In this document: piece after piece, positions 7,976 to 15,568 of the stretch
Numbering within the stretch: position 1 is the first letter of the stretch
Layout of the letters: every line of letters starts with the position of its first letter
NCBI GenBank assembly: GCA_035576205.1
Contig: DATLWR010000069.1
Location: 1 to 28,343 of the forward strand
DNA length: 28,343 nucleotides
Reading direction: 5' to 3'
Source of the DNA: DATLWR01 sp035576205
GTDB taxonomy: Bacteria; Pseudomonadota; Zetaproteobacteria; Mariprofundales; Mariprofundaceae
Position numbers and translations under genes: made by a program
The notes under the pieces: generated by a model
Told to the model about the DNA's origin: nothing
What the model saw: the letters and a program-made list of their open reading frames with translations, nothing else
The model's database searches: none

Positions 7976-9013
7976 ATGCTGCAGAACTTATTCGGATTTT
8001 TTTCCCGGGATATCTCCATCGACCTGGGAACGGCCAATACGCTGATTTACGTCCGCGGCGAAGGCATCGTGCTGAACGAGCCGTCGGTTGTGGCCGTCCA
8101 TGAAGGCGGCGGTCGCCAGAATCGCAAGGTGCTGGCCGTCGGCGCCGATGCGAAACGCATGCTCGGCCGCACCCCCGACGCCATTTCGGCCATCCGGCCA
8201 CTGAAGGATGGCGTCATTGCCGACTTCGTGATCACCGAGGAGATGCTCAAGCAGTTCATCCGCAAGGTGCACAAGCGCTCGTGGGGCATCGCGCCGCGCA
8301 TCGTCATCTGCGTGCCGTACGGCTCCACCCCTGTCGAACGCCGCGCCATCCGCGAGTCGGCCCTGTCGGCCGGTGCCCGTGCCGTTTACCTCATCGAGGA
8401 GCCGATGGCCGCAGCCATCGGTGCCGACCTGCCGGTGACCGAGGCCTCCGGCTCGATGGTGGTCGATATCGGCGGCGGCACCAGCGAAATCGCCGTCATC
8501 AGCTATGGCGGCATTGTCTACTCGCGTTCGGTCCGTGTGGGCGGCGACAAGATGGACGAGGCCATCATCAACCACCTGCGCCGCAAGTACAGCCTGCTGA
8601 TCGGCGCCCCGACGGCGGAAAAGATCAAGATGAATCTCGGCAGCGCCTTTCCGCAGGAGACGCGACGCGAGATGGAGGTCAAGGGACGCGACCTCATCAA
8701 CGGCGTTCCGAAAAACCTCGTGCTGGACGACTCGGAAATCCTCGAGGCCCTGACCGAACCGGTGAATGCCATCATCGAGGGCGTCAAGGTCTGTCTGGAA
8801 CGCACGCCGCCCGAACTTGCCGCCGACATCGTCGACAAGGGCATTGTCCTGACCGGTGGCGGCGCCCTCCTGGTCGGCCTCGACCAGTTGCTGCGCGAGG
8901 AGACCGGCCTGCCGGTGACGGTCGCTGAAAATCCCCTCGACTGCGTGGTGCTCGGCAGCGGACGTGTACTTGAGGAGCTCGATCGCATGCGGGGCGTACT
9001 CTTCGAGGAGTAA
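7976..9013 (+). CDS. mreB: Rod shape-determining protein MreB
   Basis: A 345-aa bacterial actin that forms membrane-bound filaments and orients the elongasome. An amphipathic N-terminus (MLQNLFGFF) fits direct membrane binding in Gram-negatives. Actin-fold nucleotide motifs are intact: IDLGTANT (phosphate 1, D16), VVDIGGGTSEIAVIS (phosphate 2) and VLTGGGALLVGLD (adenosine). IEEPMAAAIGADLPV, a hallmark of MreB, is also present. The length is normal. The start ATG has only a short AGG 7 bases upstream. It is the first gene of a five-gene operon: mreC begins 3 bases after its stop, and the last codons (GAGGAG) serve as the mreC ribosome binding site. Confidence 0.98.
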   Translation: MLQNLFGFFSRDISIDLGTANTLIYVRGEGIVLNEPSVVAVHEGGGRQNRKVLAVGADAKRMLGRTPDAISAIRPLKDGVIADFVITEEMLKQFIRKVHKRSWGIAPRIVICVPYGSTPVERRAIRESALSAGARAVYLIEEPMAAAIGADLPVTEASGSMVVDIGGGTSEIAVISYGGIVYSRSVRVGGDKMDEAIINHLRRKYSLLIGAPTAEKIKMNLGSAFPQETRREMEVKGRDLINGVPKNLVLDDSEILEALTEPVNAIIEGVKVCLERTPPELAADIVDKGIVLTGGGALLVGLDQLLREETGLPVTVAENPLDCVVLGSGRVLEELDRMRGVLFEE

Positions 9014-9016
9014 GGG

Positions 9017-9802
9017 ATGGCTGTCCGCAGAAGCGGCCCATGGATCTGGCTGATCCCGCTGGTCATTGCGGTCATCATCATTTCACGCCTGCCGATGGCA
9101 TCGAGTGTTTCGCTGCTGATGGCGCCCGCCGTCGATGCGCTGCATGCTCCTGTTGAATGGTGGCAATCCTTTTCCCTCTGGTTCAAAAACAGCGACGAAC
9201 TGCAACAAGGCTACCTGGAGGCGCAGAAACAGGTCGAACAGCAGGCGTCCCTGATTCAGGAAACCAACAGCCTGCGCAGCGAAAACCGGCAGCTTCGCGA
9301 ACTGCTGAGCGTTGCCGATATCCCCGGCTACCACTGGTCTGCCGCCAAGGTGCACGGTCGAAGCCCGGACGCCATGAGCCAGTACCTGATCGTCCAGACG
9401 AAAGGGGCTGCTTCCGATGACGTCGTCGTATCCTCCGATGGCCTGGTCGGTGTCGTCGACAGCGTCAACGGCGGCTACGCAACCGTGCGGACGATTCTGG
9501 ATGCCTCGCTCGCCGTACCGGTCACGCTGCCGGGCAGCCCGCTGGCGGCCCTGCTGCGTGGACAGGGAAACTCCCTGGAGGTCGATTTCGTCCCCTCGCA
9601 GAATGCCCCCGAGATCGGAGCCATTCTTTATACTTCCGGCGCCGGCGGCTTGTTCCCGCCCGGCATTGCCGTTGCCAGGATAACCAGCGTCGAACCCAAG
9701 CCGGGCGAGATATTCTCCCACGTGGCTGCAGTTCCCGTTGCCCACTGGCAGCGTGACAACTGGCTTGCCATTGCCTCCAATGCTCCTGTAACCAAGCCAT
9801 GA
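9017..9802 (+). CDS. mreC: Rod shape-determining protein MreC
   Basis: A 261-aa bitopic inner-membrane scaffold protein that links MreB and MreD to PBP2 and, in other species, activates PBP2. It has a short cytoplasmic tail and a membrane helix (about residues 10-30). A coiled coil follows (about 50-95; GYLEAQKQVEQQASLIQE, LRSENRQLRELL). The periplasmic beta-barrel region contains SQYLIVQTKGA, DGLVGVVDSVNGGYATVRTI and SGAGGLFPPGIAVARI, typical of MreC. It lacks the long proline-rich C-terminal tail seen in many betaproteobacterial MreC proteins. The stop TGA overlaps the mreD start (ATGA), implying coupled translation. Confidence 0.95.
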   Translation: MAVRRSGPWIWLIPLVIAVIIISRLPMASSVSLLMAPAVDALHAPVEWWQSFSLWFKNSDELQQGYLEAQKQVEQQASLIQETNSLRSENRQLRELLSVADIPGYHWSAAKVHGRSPDAMSQYLIVQTKGAASDDVVVSSDGLVGVVDSVNGGYATVRTILDASLAVPVTLPGSPLAALLRGQGNSLEVDFVPSQNAPEIGAILYTSGAGGLFPPGIAVARITSVEPKPGEIFSHVAAVPVAHWQRDNWLAIASNAPVTKP

Positions 9803-10203
9803 TCGCCGCCTGGATCCTGCTGCTGTCGCTGGGGGGGCTGGCGTTGAATCTGGCGTTTTCCCAATCGATGGCCCAGCCCGACTGGACACTCTCGCTGCTG
9901 CTGGCGGCCCTGCTTGCCCATCGGGGTTCCTGGGTGTGGGTGCTGCCCGCCACCGGCTTTCATGATGCGGTATTCTACTGGACGATCTGGGGCAACCTGC
10001 CCTGGCTGGTCGTCATTCCTCTGCTATTGCCCCATCTCGATGAGCGCCTGGGCCCGGGCCTGCCGCAGCGGCTGACGCTGCTGATCCTGACAAGCCTGCC
10101 GATGCTATTCCTCGGCTGGTCGACGCTCGCCTGGCTGCTCACCCTCGGCCTTTGTGTCCCGGTGTGGTTCAATCTGGCAAATGTCTATGCACGATCAGCT
10201 TAG
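9799..10203 (+). CDS. mreD: Rod shape-determining protein MreD
   Basis: A 134-aa polytopic inner-membrane protein with about four or five hydrophobic segments (AWILLLSLGGLALNLAF, WTLSLLLAALLA, WLVVIPLLL, LTLLILTSLPMLFLG, LAWLLTLGLCVPVWF). MreD is poorly conserved, so the call rests on length, topology, a HRGSWVWVLPATGFHDAVF region like the MreD core, and its place between mreC and mrdA. It is somewhat shorter than the usual 155-175 residues. It overlaps mreC by 4 bases and its 3' end overlaps the mrdA start by about 17 bases. Confidence 0.85.
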   Translation: MIAAWILLLSLGGLALNLAFSQSMAQPDWTLSLLLAALLAHRGSWVWVLPATGFHDAVFYWTIWGNLPWLVVIPLLLPHLDERLGPGLPQRLTLLILTSLPMLFLGWSTLAWLLTLGLCVPVWFNLANVYARSA

Positions 10204-12058
10204 GGCTCGGCAGGTATTCAAAACCCGGGTGAACGTCCTCTACGGGGTGATGGCAGCAATCCTGCTCGTCCTGCTTGGCCAGCTGATCAACCTGCAATGG
10301 ATCCAGCACGACAAATATGCCCTGCAGGCCGACAGGAACCGCATCAACGTGGTGCCGGTGCTGCCGGTCCGTGGCGAGATTCTTGATCGTTACGGTCGCG
10401 GCCTGGCCGTCAACACCATCGCCTATCAGGTGATGATGATTCCCGAGCGTGTCGAAAACATGGATGCCACGCTCGGCACCCTGTCGGCGATACTTGGCTG
10501 GAGCGATAGCAAGGAACTCTCCATCCGAGATCGTATCCAGCGTTCGCGTGCCGACAGGCCGGTGCTGCTGGACGACAAGCTGAAATGGAAACAGGTGGCG
10601 CCTCTCGCTTCCCGCCTGCACCATCTGCCCGGTGTCGATGTGCAGGCCGGTACCTTCCGCTGGTATCCGTATGGTCCGCTGACCTCGCATCTGATCGGCT
10701 ATCTGTCGCTGGCCAATCAGGAAGATCTGGATGCCGGCTACCTGCCCACCGAATTCGTCGGACGGACGGGGGTGGAACGATCCTTCGAAACGACATTGCA
10801 CGGCAGCCTCGGCTCGCAGCAGGAGGAGGTCGATGCCCACGGCCACCGAATTGCCGTGCTCAAGCGCTCGCCGCCGACACTCGGCGAAAAGCTGCAGCTG
10901 ACGCTCGATATCGATATCCAGAAGGCCGCTTCGGATGCATTGGGCAACCGGACGGGTGCCGTCGTTGTTCTCGATGTCAACACCGGCGGCGTCATCGCCA
11001 TGATCAGCAAACCCGGTTACGACACCAACCAGTTCATTACCGGCCTGGAAAGCGAACAGTGGCAGACCTGGCTGCAGGACCCCCGCAAGCCGCTGCTCAA
11101 CCGCAGTACGCAGGCCGCCTATCCGCCCGCCTCGACATTCAAGCTCGTTTCCGCCCTTGCCGGCTTGCGGTACGACGAGCCGTTGGCCACCGGCCATACG
11201 TTCTGCCATGGCTTCATCCAGCTGGCCGACCGCAACCTGCGGTGCTGGAAACGCGAGGGGCATCAGGAGATCAACCTGCACAATGCCATCGTGGAATCCT
11301 GCGACGTCTATTTCTACGAACTGGGCGACCAGCTCGGCATGGAAAAGCTCAGCGAGGAGGCACATCGCTGGGGTTTCGGCGAACGGACCGGCATCAACCT
11401 GCCGCCCGAATCGCGCGGCAATATACCGAACGCAACGCCAATGGTTGCCGACAACCGGCGCGATTCCGCCGCCCTGCGCCGGCAGCAATGGTTCCGCGGT
11501 GAAACCATGATCACGGCCATAGGCCAGGGTTCGATTACCGCGACGCCGTTACAGGTGGCGCGATTCGCGGCAGCGCTCGCCAACGGCGGCGAGTTGCTGA
11601 GGCCGGCACTGGAGGCCGACCAACCTCCGGTTATCGAACGCACCATCGATGTCGATCCGGCGCAGCTGCAGACCGTCCGCAATGCCATGCGCGACGTGGT
11701 TGCCGACCCTCACGGCACCGCTTTCTGGCCAATGCGGCATGTGCCATGGACGGTGGCCGGCAAAACCGGTACCGCGCAGGTCATCGCCATGGCGCAGGAC
11801 GACCAGCAACCCAGCACACCCGAATACGACCGGCATAAGGACCACGCCTGGTTCATGGGCTTCGCGCCATTCGAGAATCCGCAAATCGCCTTTGCCGTCT
11901 TCGTCGAACATGGCGGACACGGAGGCTCGGCCGCCGGTCCGATCGCCGCCAAGGTTCTGGAAACCTTGGCAAGCAAGGAGACCATCGCGCCGCCGGCTCC
12001 CGGACCAGACTCGGCCAAGGCGCGAAAAGCCGCCACTGCCGGCAAGGGAGGCGCCTGA
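10187..12058 (+). CDS. mrdA: Penicillin-binding protein 2, peptidoglycan transpeptidase
   Basis: A 623-aa class B penicillin-binding protein that crosslinks new peptidoglycan during elongation together with RodA. A membrane anchor (about residues 17-37) and the non-catalytic pedestal (RNRINVVPVLPVRGEILDR) lead into the transpeptidase domain. The active-site motifs are complete: S316-T-F-K319 in PPASTFKLV, S371-C-D in VESCDVYFYELGD (SxD is usual for PBP2), and K526-T-G-T in AGKTGTAQV. The C-terminal tail is alanine- and lysine-rich. The start is uncertain: ATG 10187 and ATG 10181 are both in frame and inside mreD, with no clear Shine-Dalgarno, so translation probably depends on mreD. The rodA start follows 1 base after the stop. 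Confidence 0.96.
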   Translation: MHDQLRARQVFKTRVNVLYGVMAAILLVLLGQLINLQWIQHDKYALQADRNRINVVPVLPVRGEILDRYGRGLAVNTIAYQVMMIPERVENMDATLGTLSAILGWSDSKELSIRDRIQRSRADRPVLLDDKLKWKQVAPLASRLHHLPGVDVQAGTFRWYPYGPLTSHLIGYLSLANQEDLDAGYLPTEFVGRTGVERSFETTLHGSLGSQQEEVDAHGHRIAVLKRSPPTLGEKLQLTLDIDIQKAASDALGNRTGAVVVLDVNTGGVIAMISKPGYDTNQFITGLESEQWQTWLQDPRKPLLNRSTQAAYPPASTFKLVSALAGLRYDEPLATGHTFCHGFIQLADRNLRCWKREGHQEINLHNAIVESCDVYFYELGDQLGMEKLSEEAHRWGFGERTGINLPPESRGNIPNATPMVADNRRDSAALRRQQWFRGETMITAIGQGSITATPLQVARFAAALANGGELLRPALEADQPPVIERTIDVDPAQLQTVRNAMRDVVADPHGTAFWPMRHVPWTVAGKTGTAQVIAMAQDDQQPSTPEYDRHKDHAWFMGFAPFENPQIAFAVFVEHGGHGGSAAGPIAAKVLETLASKETIAPPAPGPDSAKARKAATAGKGGA

Positions 12059-12059
12059 C

Positions 12060-13166
12060 ATGCTGCAGGTATTCCGCTCCATGGATCGCGTGCTGCTCGC
12101 CTGCCTGGCCTGTCTGGCCGCACTCGGCCTTGTCACCCTCTATTCGGCCGTGCATCAGGGCGACATCGGCCTGTGGCAGAAGCAGAACGTCTTCTGGCTG
12201 CTTGGCCTCGCCGTATTCCTGACCCTCTGTTTCGTACCGCTGCGCCTGCTGGGCCTGGCCTGCTGGCCGATCTACCTGCTGGCATTGTTGCTGCTGGCGC
12301 TGGTACCGCTGATCGGCGACGTACAGATGGGTGCCCGCCGCTGGCTGAACCTCGGCATCATTCATATCCAGCCTTCCGAACTGATGAAATGGGCGCTGAT
12401 GTTCATGCTGGCGCACTGGTTCGCCTCGCGCGAAGCCAACCGCCTGCCGCATCTGGCTGTCGCCGTCGGCCTGACCGTGCTGCCGGCGTTCCTGATCGTC
12501 ATCCAGCCCGATCTCGGCACGACACTGGTGCTGCTTTTCGCGGCGACGGTCATGCTGGTCGCCGCCGGCCTTCCCTGGCGCTGGTTCGCGCTGTCGCTGT
12601 TCGCGACCCTGCTGGCGGCCCCGATTCTCTGGCATTACATGCACGACTATCAGAAGCAGCGGGTGCTGACGTTCCTGAATCCGGAATCCGACCCCCTGGG
12701 TGCCGGTTATCACGTGATCCAGTCCACCATCGCCATCGGCTCGGGTGGCCTGCTCGGCAAGGGCTATCTGCAGGGCAGCCAGGGCAGGCTGCACTTCCTG
12801 CCCGAGCAGCATACCGACTTCATCTTCGCCGTGCTGGCAGAGGAGGGTGGGCTGATCGTCATCTCGCTGCTCTTGCTGATGTACGCCGTGCTGGTCGGCC
12901 GCATCCTGCTGATCGCCTCGCGCGCCCACAGCCGCTTCGCATCGCTCCTGGCCATTGGCGTCGCCGCCATCTTCATGCTCTATATCAGTGTGAACATCGG
13001 CATGGTTTCCGGCCTGCTACCGGTTGTCGGCGTACCGCTGCCGTTCATCAGCTACGGCGGCTCCGCCCTGATTACCATGCTTGCCGCTCTGGGCCTCGTG
13101 ATGCGTGTGGCTATCGAATCGGATGGCAAACTTCCCTGGCAACGACCGGGGAGCCCGCTCGTTTAG
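12060..13166 (+). CDS. rodA: Peptidoglycan glycosyltransferase RodA
   Basis: A 368-aa SEDS-family inner-membrane glycosyltransferase that polymerises lipid II in the elongasome with PBP2. It has about ten hydrophobic segments. The SEDS hallmarks are present: GARRWLNLGIIHIQPSELMK, the long LLGKGYLQGSQGRLHFLPEQ loop ending in HTDFIFAVLAEE with D253 (equivalent to the essential E. coli Asp262), and GVPLPFISYGGSALITML. I chose ATG 12060, which has AAGGGAGG 8 bases upstream; the frame is open upstream through mrdA. It is the last gene of the mre-mrd cluster. The stop TAG overlaps by 3 bases (13164-13165 plus flank) with the stop of the convergent TauE/SafE gene, and there is no terminator hairpin. 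Confidence 0.96.
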   Translation: MLQVFRSMDRVLLACLACLAALGLVTLYSAVHQGDIGLWQKQNVFWLLGLAVFLTLCFVPLRLLGLACWPIYLLALLLLALVPLIGDVQMGARRWLNLGIIHIQPSELMKWALMFMLAHWFASREANRLPHLAVAVGLTVLPAFLIVIQPDLGTTLVLLFAATVMLVAAGLPWRWFALSLFATLLAAPILWHYMHDYQKQRVLTFLNPESDPLGAGYHVIQSTIAIGSGGLLGKGYLQGSQGRLHFLPEQHTDFIFAVLAEEGGLIVISLLLLMYAVLVGRILLIASRAHSRFASLLAIGVAAIFMLYISVNIGMVSGLLPVVGVPLPFISYGGSALITMLAALGLVMRVAIESDGKLPWQRPGSPLV

Positions 13167-13978
13167 GCCAGCCAGGCCGCCAGCAGCAGGGATCCGGAAA
13201 GCACCATAAACAGCAGTTTCAGCAGCTGACGCATGACCGCTTCGCTGATCGTGGCGTGCAAGCGGGCGGCCCAGCGGCTGGTTTTCGGCAGAATCAGCAG
13301 GATTCCCAGCCAGGCACCGGCCAGAAACGGCAGACTGTCCGCCAGTACGTCCATCCAGTTCCGTTCCAGCAGCAGGTTCGCCGTGACGGCGCCGGTGGCC
13401 ATGATCATGCCGGCCGCTGCCGAGGTGCCGACGGCTTCGCGCAGGCTGAGGTGGCGACGCAACAACGGCACCAGCATGGTGCCCCCGCCGATGCCGAGCG
13501 ACCCTGACAGATAGCCGACCGGACCCGCCATGACCGACAGCGGCACGACTCCCGGCTTCGGATGCCGGTACCGCCCGTAATCCCAGGCGATCCAGCCATC
13601 CAGCAGGCCAAGCCCGAGCAAAACCCACACCTGCGGTAGCTGCAGCGATTGCCACAAACCGATGCCGGCCCCCACCAGCAAGCCCGGCAACAGTCGTCGC
13701 ATCGCTGTAGTGTCCACATGCCCCAGCCGCCAATGGGCGCGCGCGGAGAAGAAACCGGTGATGACGATGGCCACCATGCTGCCGAACACATGTGCCGCCA
13801 TCGTATCGTTGCTGGCCGGCATCGCAGCGTAGAAAACCGGCACATAGATAAGGCCGCCGCCAACACCAGCGAGGCCAGCAAGCGTGCCGCCGACGGCTCC
13901 CGCCACAAGCCCCACGGCCAATCCGAGCAGAACGACTTCCCAGACCGCATCCATCCGCCCAGACTGCCAGAAAATCAT
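13163..13978 (-). CDS. TauE/SafE (TSUP) family permease
   Basis: A 271-aa inner-membrane protein of the TSUP family, whose known members move sulfite, sulfoacetate or other small organosulfur anions; the substrate here cannot be read from sequence. Two inverted halves are visible, each starting with the family glycine motif: GGTLAGLAGVGGGLIYVPV in the first and LSGSLGIGGGTMLVPLL in the second. About eight hydrophobic segments are seen. The start is either ATG 13978 or ATG 13954, eight codons in; neither has a well-spaced ribosome binding site. It is divergent from the marC-like gene across 77 bases and convergent with rodA, with stops overlapping. Confidence 0.88.
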   Translation of the reverse strand: MIFWQSGRMDAVWEVVLLGLAVGLVAGAVGGTLAGLAGVGGGLIYVPVFYAAMPASNDTMAAHVFGSMVAIVITGFFSARAHWRLGHVDTTAMRRLLPGLLVGAGIGLWQSLQLPQVWVLLGLGLLDGWIAWDYGRYRHPKPGVVPLSVMAGPVGYLSGSLGIGGGTMLVPLLRRHLSLREAVGTSAAAGMIMATGAVTANLLLERNWMDVLADSLPFLAGAWLGILLILPKTSRWAARLHATISEAVMRQLLKLLFMVLSGSLLLAAWLA

Positions 13979-14055
13979 CCTTGTGTACTTGCCGAAACAG
14001 TGCCCTGGTTCTACGTTGCTACTTGAATATCCTCCGGGGTGATGCAGGACGATTC

Positions 14056-14694
14056 ATGGAATTCTTCTGGCAGTGCCTGATCAGTCTTGTCGCCGTAGTC
14101 GACCCGCTGGCCGCGGCAGCCATCTTTGCGGCCACGACCGATCGCAACACTTACAACGAGCGCCGGCGCATGGCCCGGCGAGCGGCGGCCTTCGCTTCAG
14201 GCATCCTGTTTTTCTTCCTCTTTGCCGGACAGGCGCTGCTCGCCTGGTTCTCCGTATCGCTCGACGCCTTCCGTATCGCCGGCGGCATCATTCTGGCGGT
14301 GATGTCGATGGATCTGCTGAAAGCGACCGACACCGGCGTGCGAACCACGCCGGCCGAACTGGACGAGGGCATCAGCAAACCGGATGTGTCGCTGACTCCA
14401 ATCGCCGTACCTTTGCTGGCCGGACCGGGCGCCATTTCAACCGTGATGGTGCTGGCTGCCACCCAGCCGGCGCCGAAAGGTGTTGCCACGGTCACCATCG
14501 TCATCGTGTTGGTCGGCCTTCTCTCATGGGCCATCCTGCATTTTTCCACCTCGATTACCCGCCGGCTGGGTGCCACGGGCATGAATGTCATCTCGCGCCT
14601 GATCGGCCTACTGCTGCTCGCAGTGGCGGTCCAGTTTGTGCTCGACGGCCTTAATGGCTTCTTCTTTGCAGGACATCCATCCCCATCCGTTTGA
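14056..14694 (+). CDS. MarC family (UPF0056) membrane protein
   Basis: A 212-aa inner-membrane protein with six hydrophobic segments. Family hallmarks are the N-terminal VAVVDPLAAAAIFAATT segment (MarC proteins have P-F-G-N near here, so this one is divergent), the FRIAGGIILAVMSMDLLKA helix, and SLTPIAVPLLAGPGAISTVMV, which is strongly diagnostic. Despite the name, MarC itself is not linked to antibiotic resistance; some relatives export amino acids. ATG 14056 is chosen because AGGA lies 6 bases upstream; the frame is open back to 13981. A perfect TTGACA box overlaps its last codons and probably drives the next gene cluster. Confidence 0.88.
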   Translation: MEFFWQCLISLVAVVDPLAAAAIFAATTDRNTYNERRRMARRAAAFASGILFFFLFAGQALLAWFSVSLDAFRIAGGIILAVMSMDLLKATDTGVRTTPAELDEGISKPDVSLTPIAVPLLAGPGAISTVMVLAATQPAPKGVATVTIVIVLVGLLSWAILHFSTSITRRLGATGMNVISRLIGLLLLAVAVQFVLDGLNGFFFAGHPSPSV

Positions 14695-14717
14695 CAGCCG
14701 CCGCTTTGTAGTCTAAT
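14691..14717 (+). promoter_or_regulatory. Candidate sigma-70 promoter of the secreted-protein cluster
   Basis: TTGACA (14691-14696) is a perfect -35 box and overlaps the end of the marC-like gene. TCTAAT (14712-14717) matches 5 of 6 bases of the -10 consensus. The 15-base spacer is shorter than the optimal 17, so the promoter may be weak or need an activator. Transcription would begin near 14724, some 194 bases before the first gene. Confidence 0.5.
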
Positions 14718-14725
14718 TGCCTAGT

Positions 14726-14820
14726 CAGGTTTGAGGGGAAAGGGGAACGCTTACGAAACCTGTTGGTTTGATCTGCCGCGCCATGAGGCGCTCGAACACA
14801 CTTCGAGGTGAGCGGCCCGC
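14726..14820 (+). promoter_or_regulatory. Structured 5' leader, possible regulatory RNA
   Basis: Several complementary segments nest in order. CAGGTTT (14726-14732) pairs with AAACCTG (14756-14762) around two GGGGA motifs. GCGCC (14778-14782) pairs with GGCGC (14787-14791) over an ATGA loop. TCGAA (14792-14796) pairs with TTCGA (14802-14806). GCC (14775-14777) can pair with GGC (14814-14816) to close the last two into a junction, and CGCTTTT follows. I do not recognise any known riboswitch class. It could be a cis-regulatory leader or a separate small RNA; the GGGGA motifs would also suit a CsrA/RsmA-type regulator. Folding by eye only. Confidence 0.4.
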
Positions 14821-14849
14821 TTTTATCTGTCGAATTCCACAATTCAATC

Positions 14850-14888
14850 AAGTGTTTCGCCGGCTTTCAGACAGCCGGCGAAACACTT
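14850..14888 (+). repeat. Perfect 16-bp inverted repeat upstream of the first secreted gene
   Basis: AAGTGTTTCGCCGGCT (14850-14865) and AGCCGGCGAAACACTT (14873-14888) are perfect complements around a 7-base loop. There is no T run after it on either strand, so it is not a classical terminator. In RNA it would form a very stable hairpin 14 bases before the Shine-Dalgarno. In DNA it could be an operator. Confidence 0.9.
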
Positions 14889-14902
14889 AATCCATACACT
14901 CC

Positions 14903-14910
14903 GGGGGAGG
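14903..14910 (+). promoter_or_regulatory. Strong ribosome binding site
   Basis: GGGGGAGG lies 7 bases before the ATG at 14918. It fixes the start of the first gene of the secreted-protein cluster and lies outside the stem of the upstream hairpin, so the hairpin would not hide it by itself. Confidence 0.75.
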
Positions 14911-14917
14911 TCTTATC

Positions 14918-15556
14918 ATGATCATTCGTCTCATTGTTATCGCTTTAACTATGTTGCTGGCCGGCAATGCCTGGGCCTGGCAGCCGCCCAAGGTTTCCTA
15001 TTCAGCCTATCAGGTCATGGAAACCGCCGAGGCCTCCATGGAGGGTATGATCTACGTTACGCCCGGGAAACAGCGCCGCGAAATGGAGATGGACGGAGAA
15101 CAGACCGTGATCATCATGCGTTTCGACAAGAAGGTCACCTGGACGCTGATGCCTTCCGAGCAGATGTATATGGAAGGCGCGCTCAACCCGGACGATCCGA
15201 ACAATCCGGAGAGCTACAAGGTCGAGCAGACGCCCATGGGCGAAGAGACCATCAACGGCATTCCGACGCAGAAGAGCAAGGTCATCATGACCGCCAAGGA
15301 CGGCAGCAAGATGGGCGGCTTCTGGTGGACCACCAAGGATGGCATCGTGGTCAAGATGGACATGATCGCCAAGGACAAGGGCAGCAAGATGCGCATGAAG
15401 ATAGAACTCAGCAAGCTCAAGGTCGGCAAGCAGCCCGCCTCGCTGTTCGAGATTCCGTCCGGCTATTCGAAGATGGGCATGCCGGGCATGGGCGGTTCCG
15501 GTGGCGGTGGAGGGAAAGGCTTCAACCTCAAGGACGCCCTCGACCTGTTTAACTGA
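14918..15556 (+). CDS. Secreted DUF4412-like protein
   Basis: A 212-aa exported protein. The signal peptide is clear (IRLIVIALTMLLAGNAWA, cleavage after AWA). The mature part is beta-rich with alternating strands (MEGMIYVTPGKQRREMEM, TVIIMRFDKKVTWTLMPSE, MYMEGALNPD, GIPTQKSKVIM, GFWWTTKDGIVVKMDMIA), which resembles DUF4412 and more distantly the LolA/LolB-like fold that binds lipid. The C-terminus has a glycine- and methionine-rich linker (MGMPGMGGSGGGGGKG). Methionine is frequent throughout. It is the first gene of the cluster and is followed after 12 bases by the next gene. A lipid-handling role would be an inference from fold likeness only. Confidence 0.75.
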   Translation: MIIRLIVIALTMLLAGNAWAWQPPKVSYSAYQVMETAEASMEGMIYVTPGKQRREMEMDGEQTVIIMRFDKKVTWTLMPSEQMYMEGALNPDDPNNPESYKVEQTPMGEETINGIPTQKSKVIMTAKDGSKMGGFWWTTKDGIVVKMDMIAKDKGSKMRMKIELSKLKVGKQPASLFEIPSGYSKMGMPGMGGSGGGGGKGFNLKDALDLFN

Positions 15557-15568
15557 CCGGAGGATGTC

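Noticed and set aside
10169..11488. 439-aa open frame on the minus strand
   Set aside because: It is antisense to mrdA, which has all penicillin-binding motifs. No family features are seen in the antisense product.
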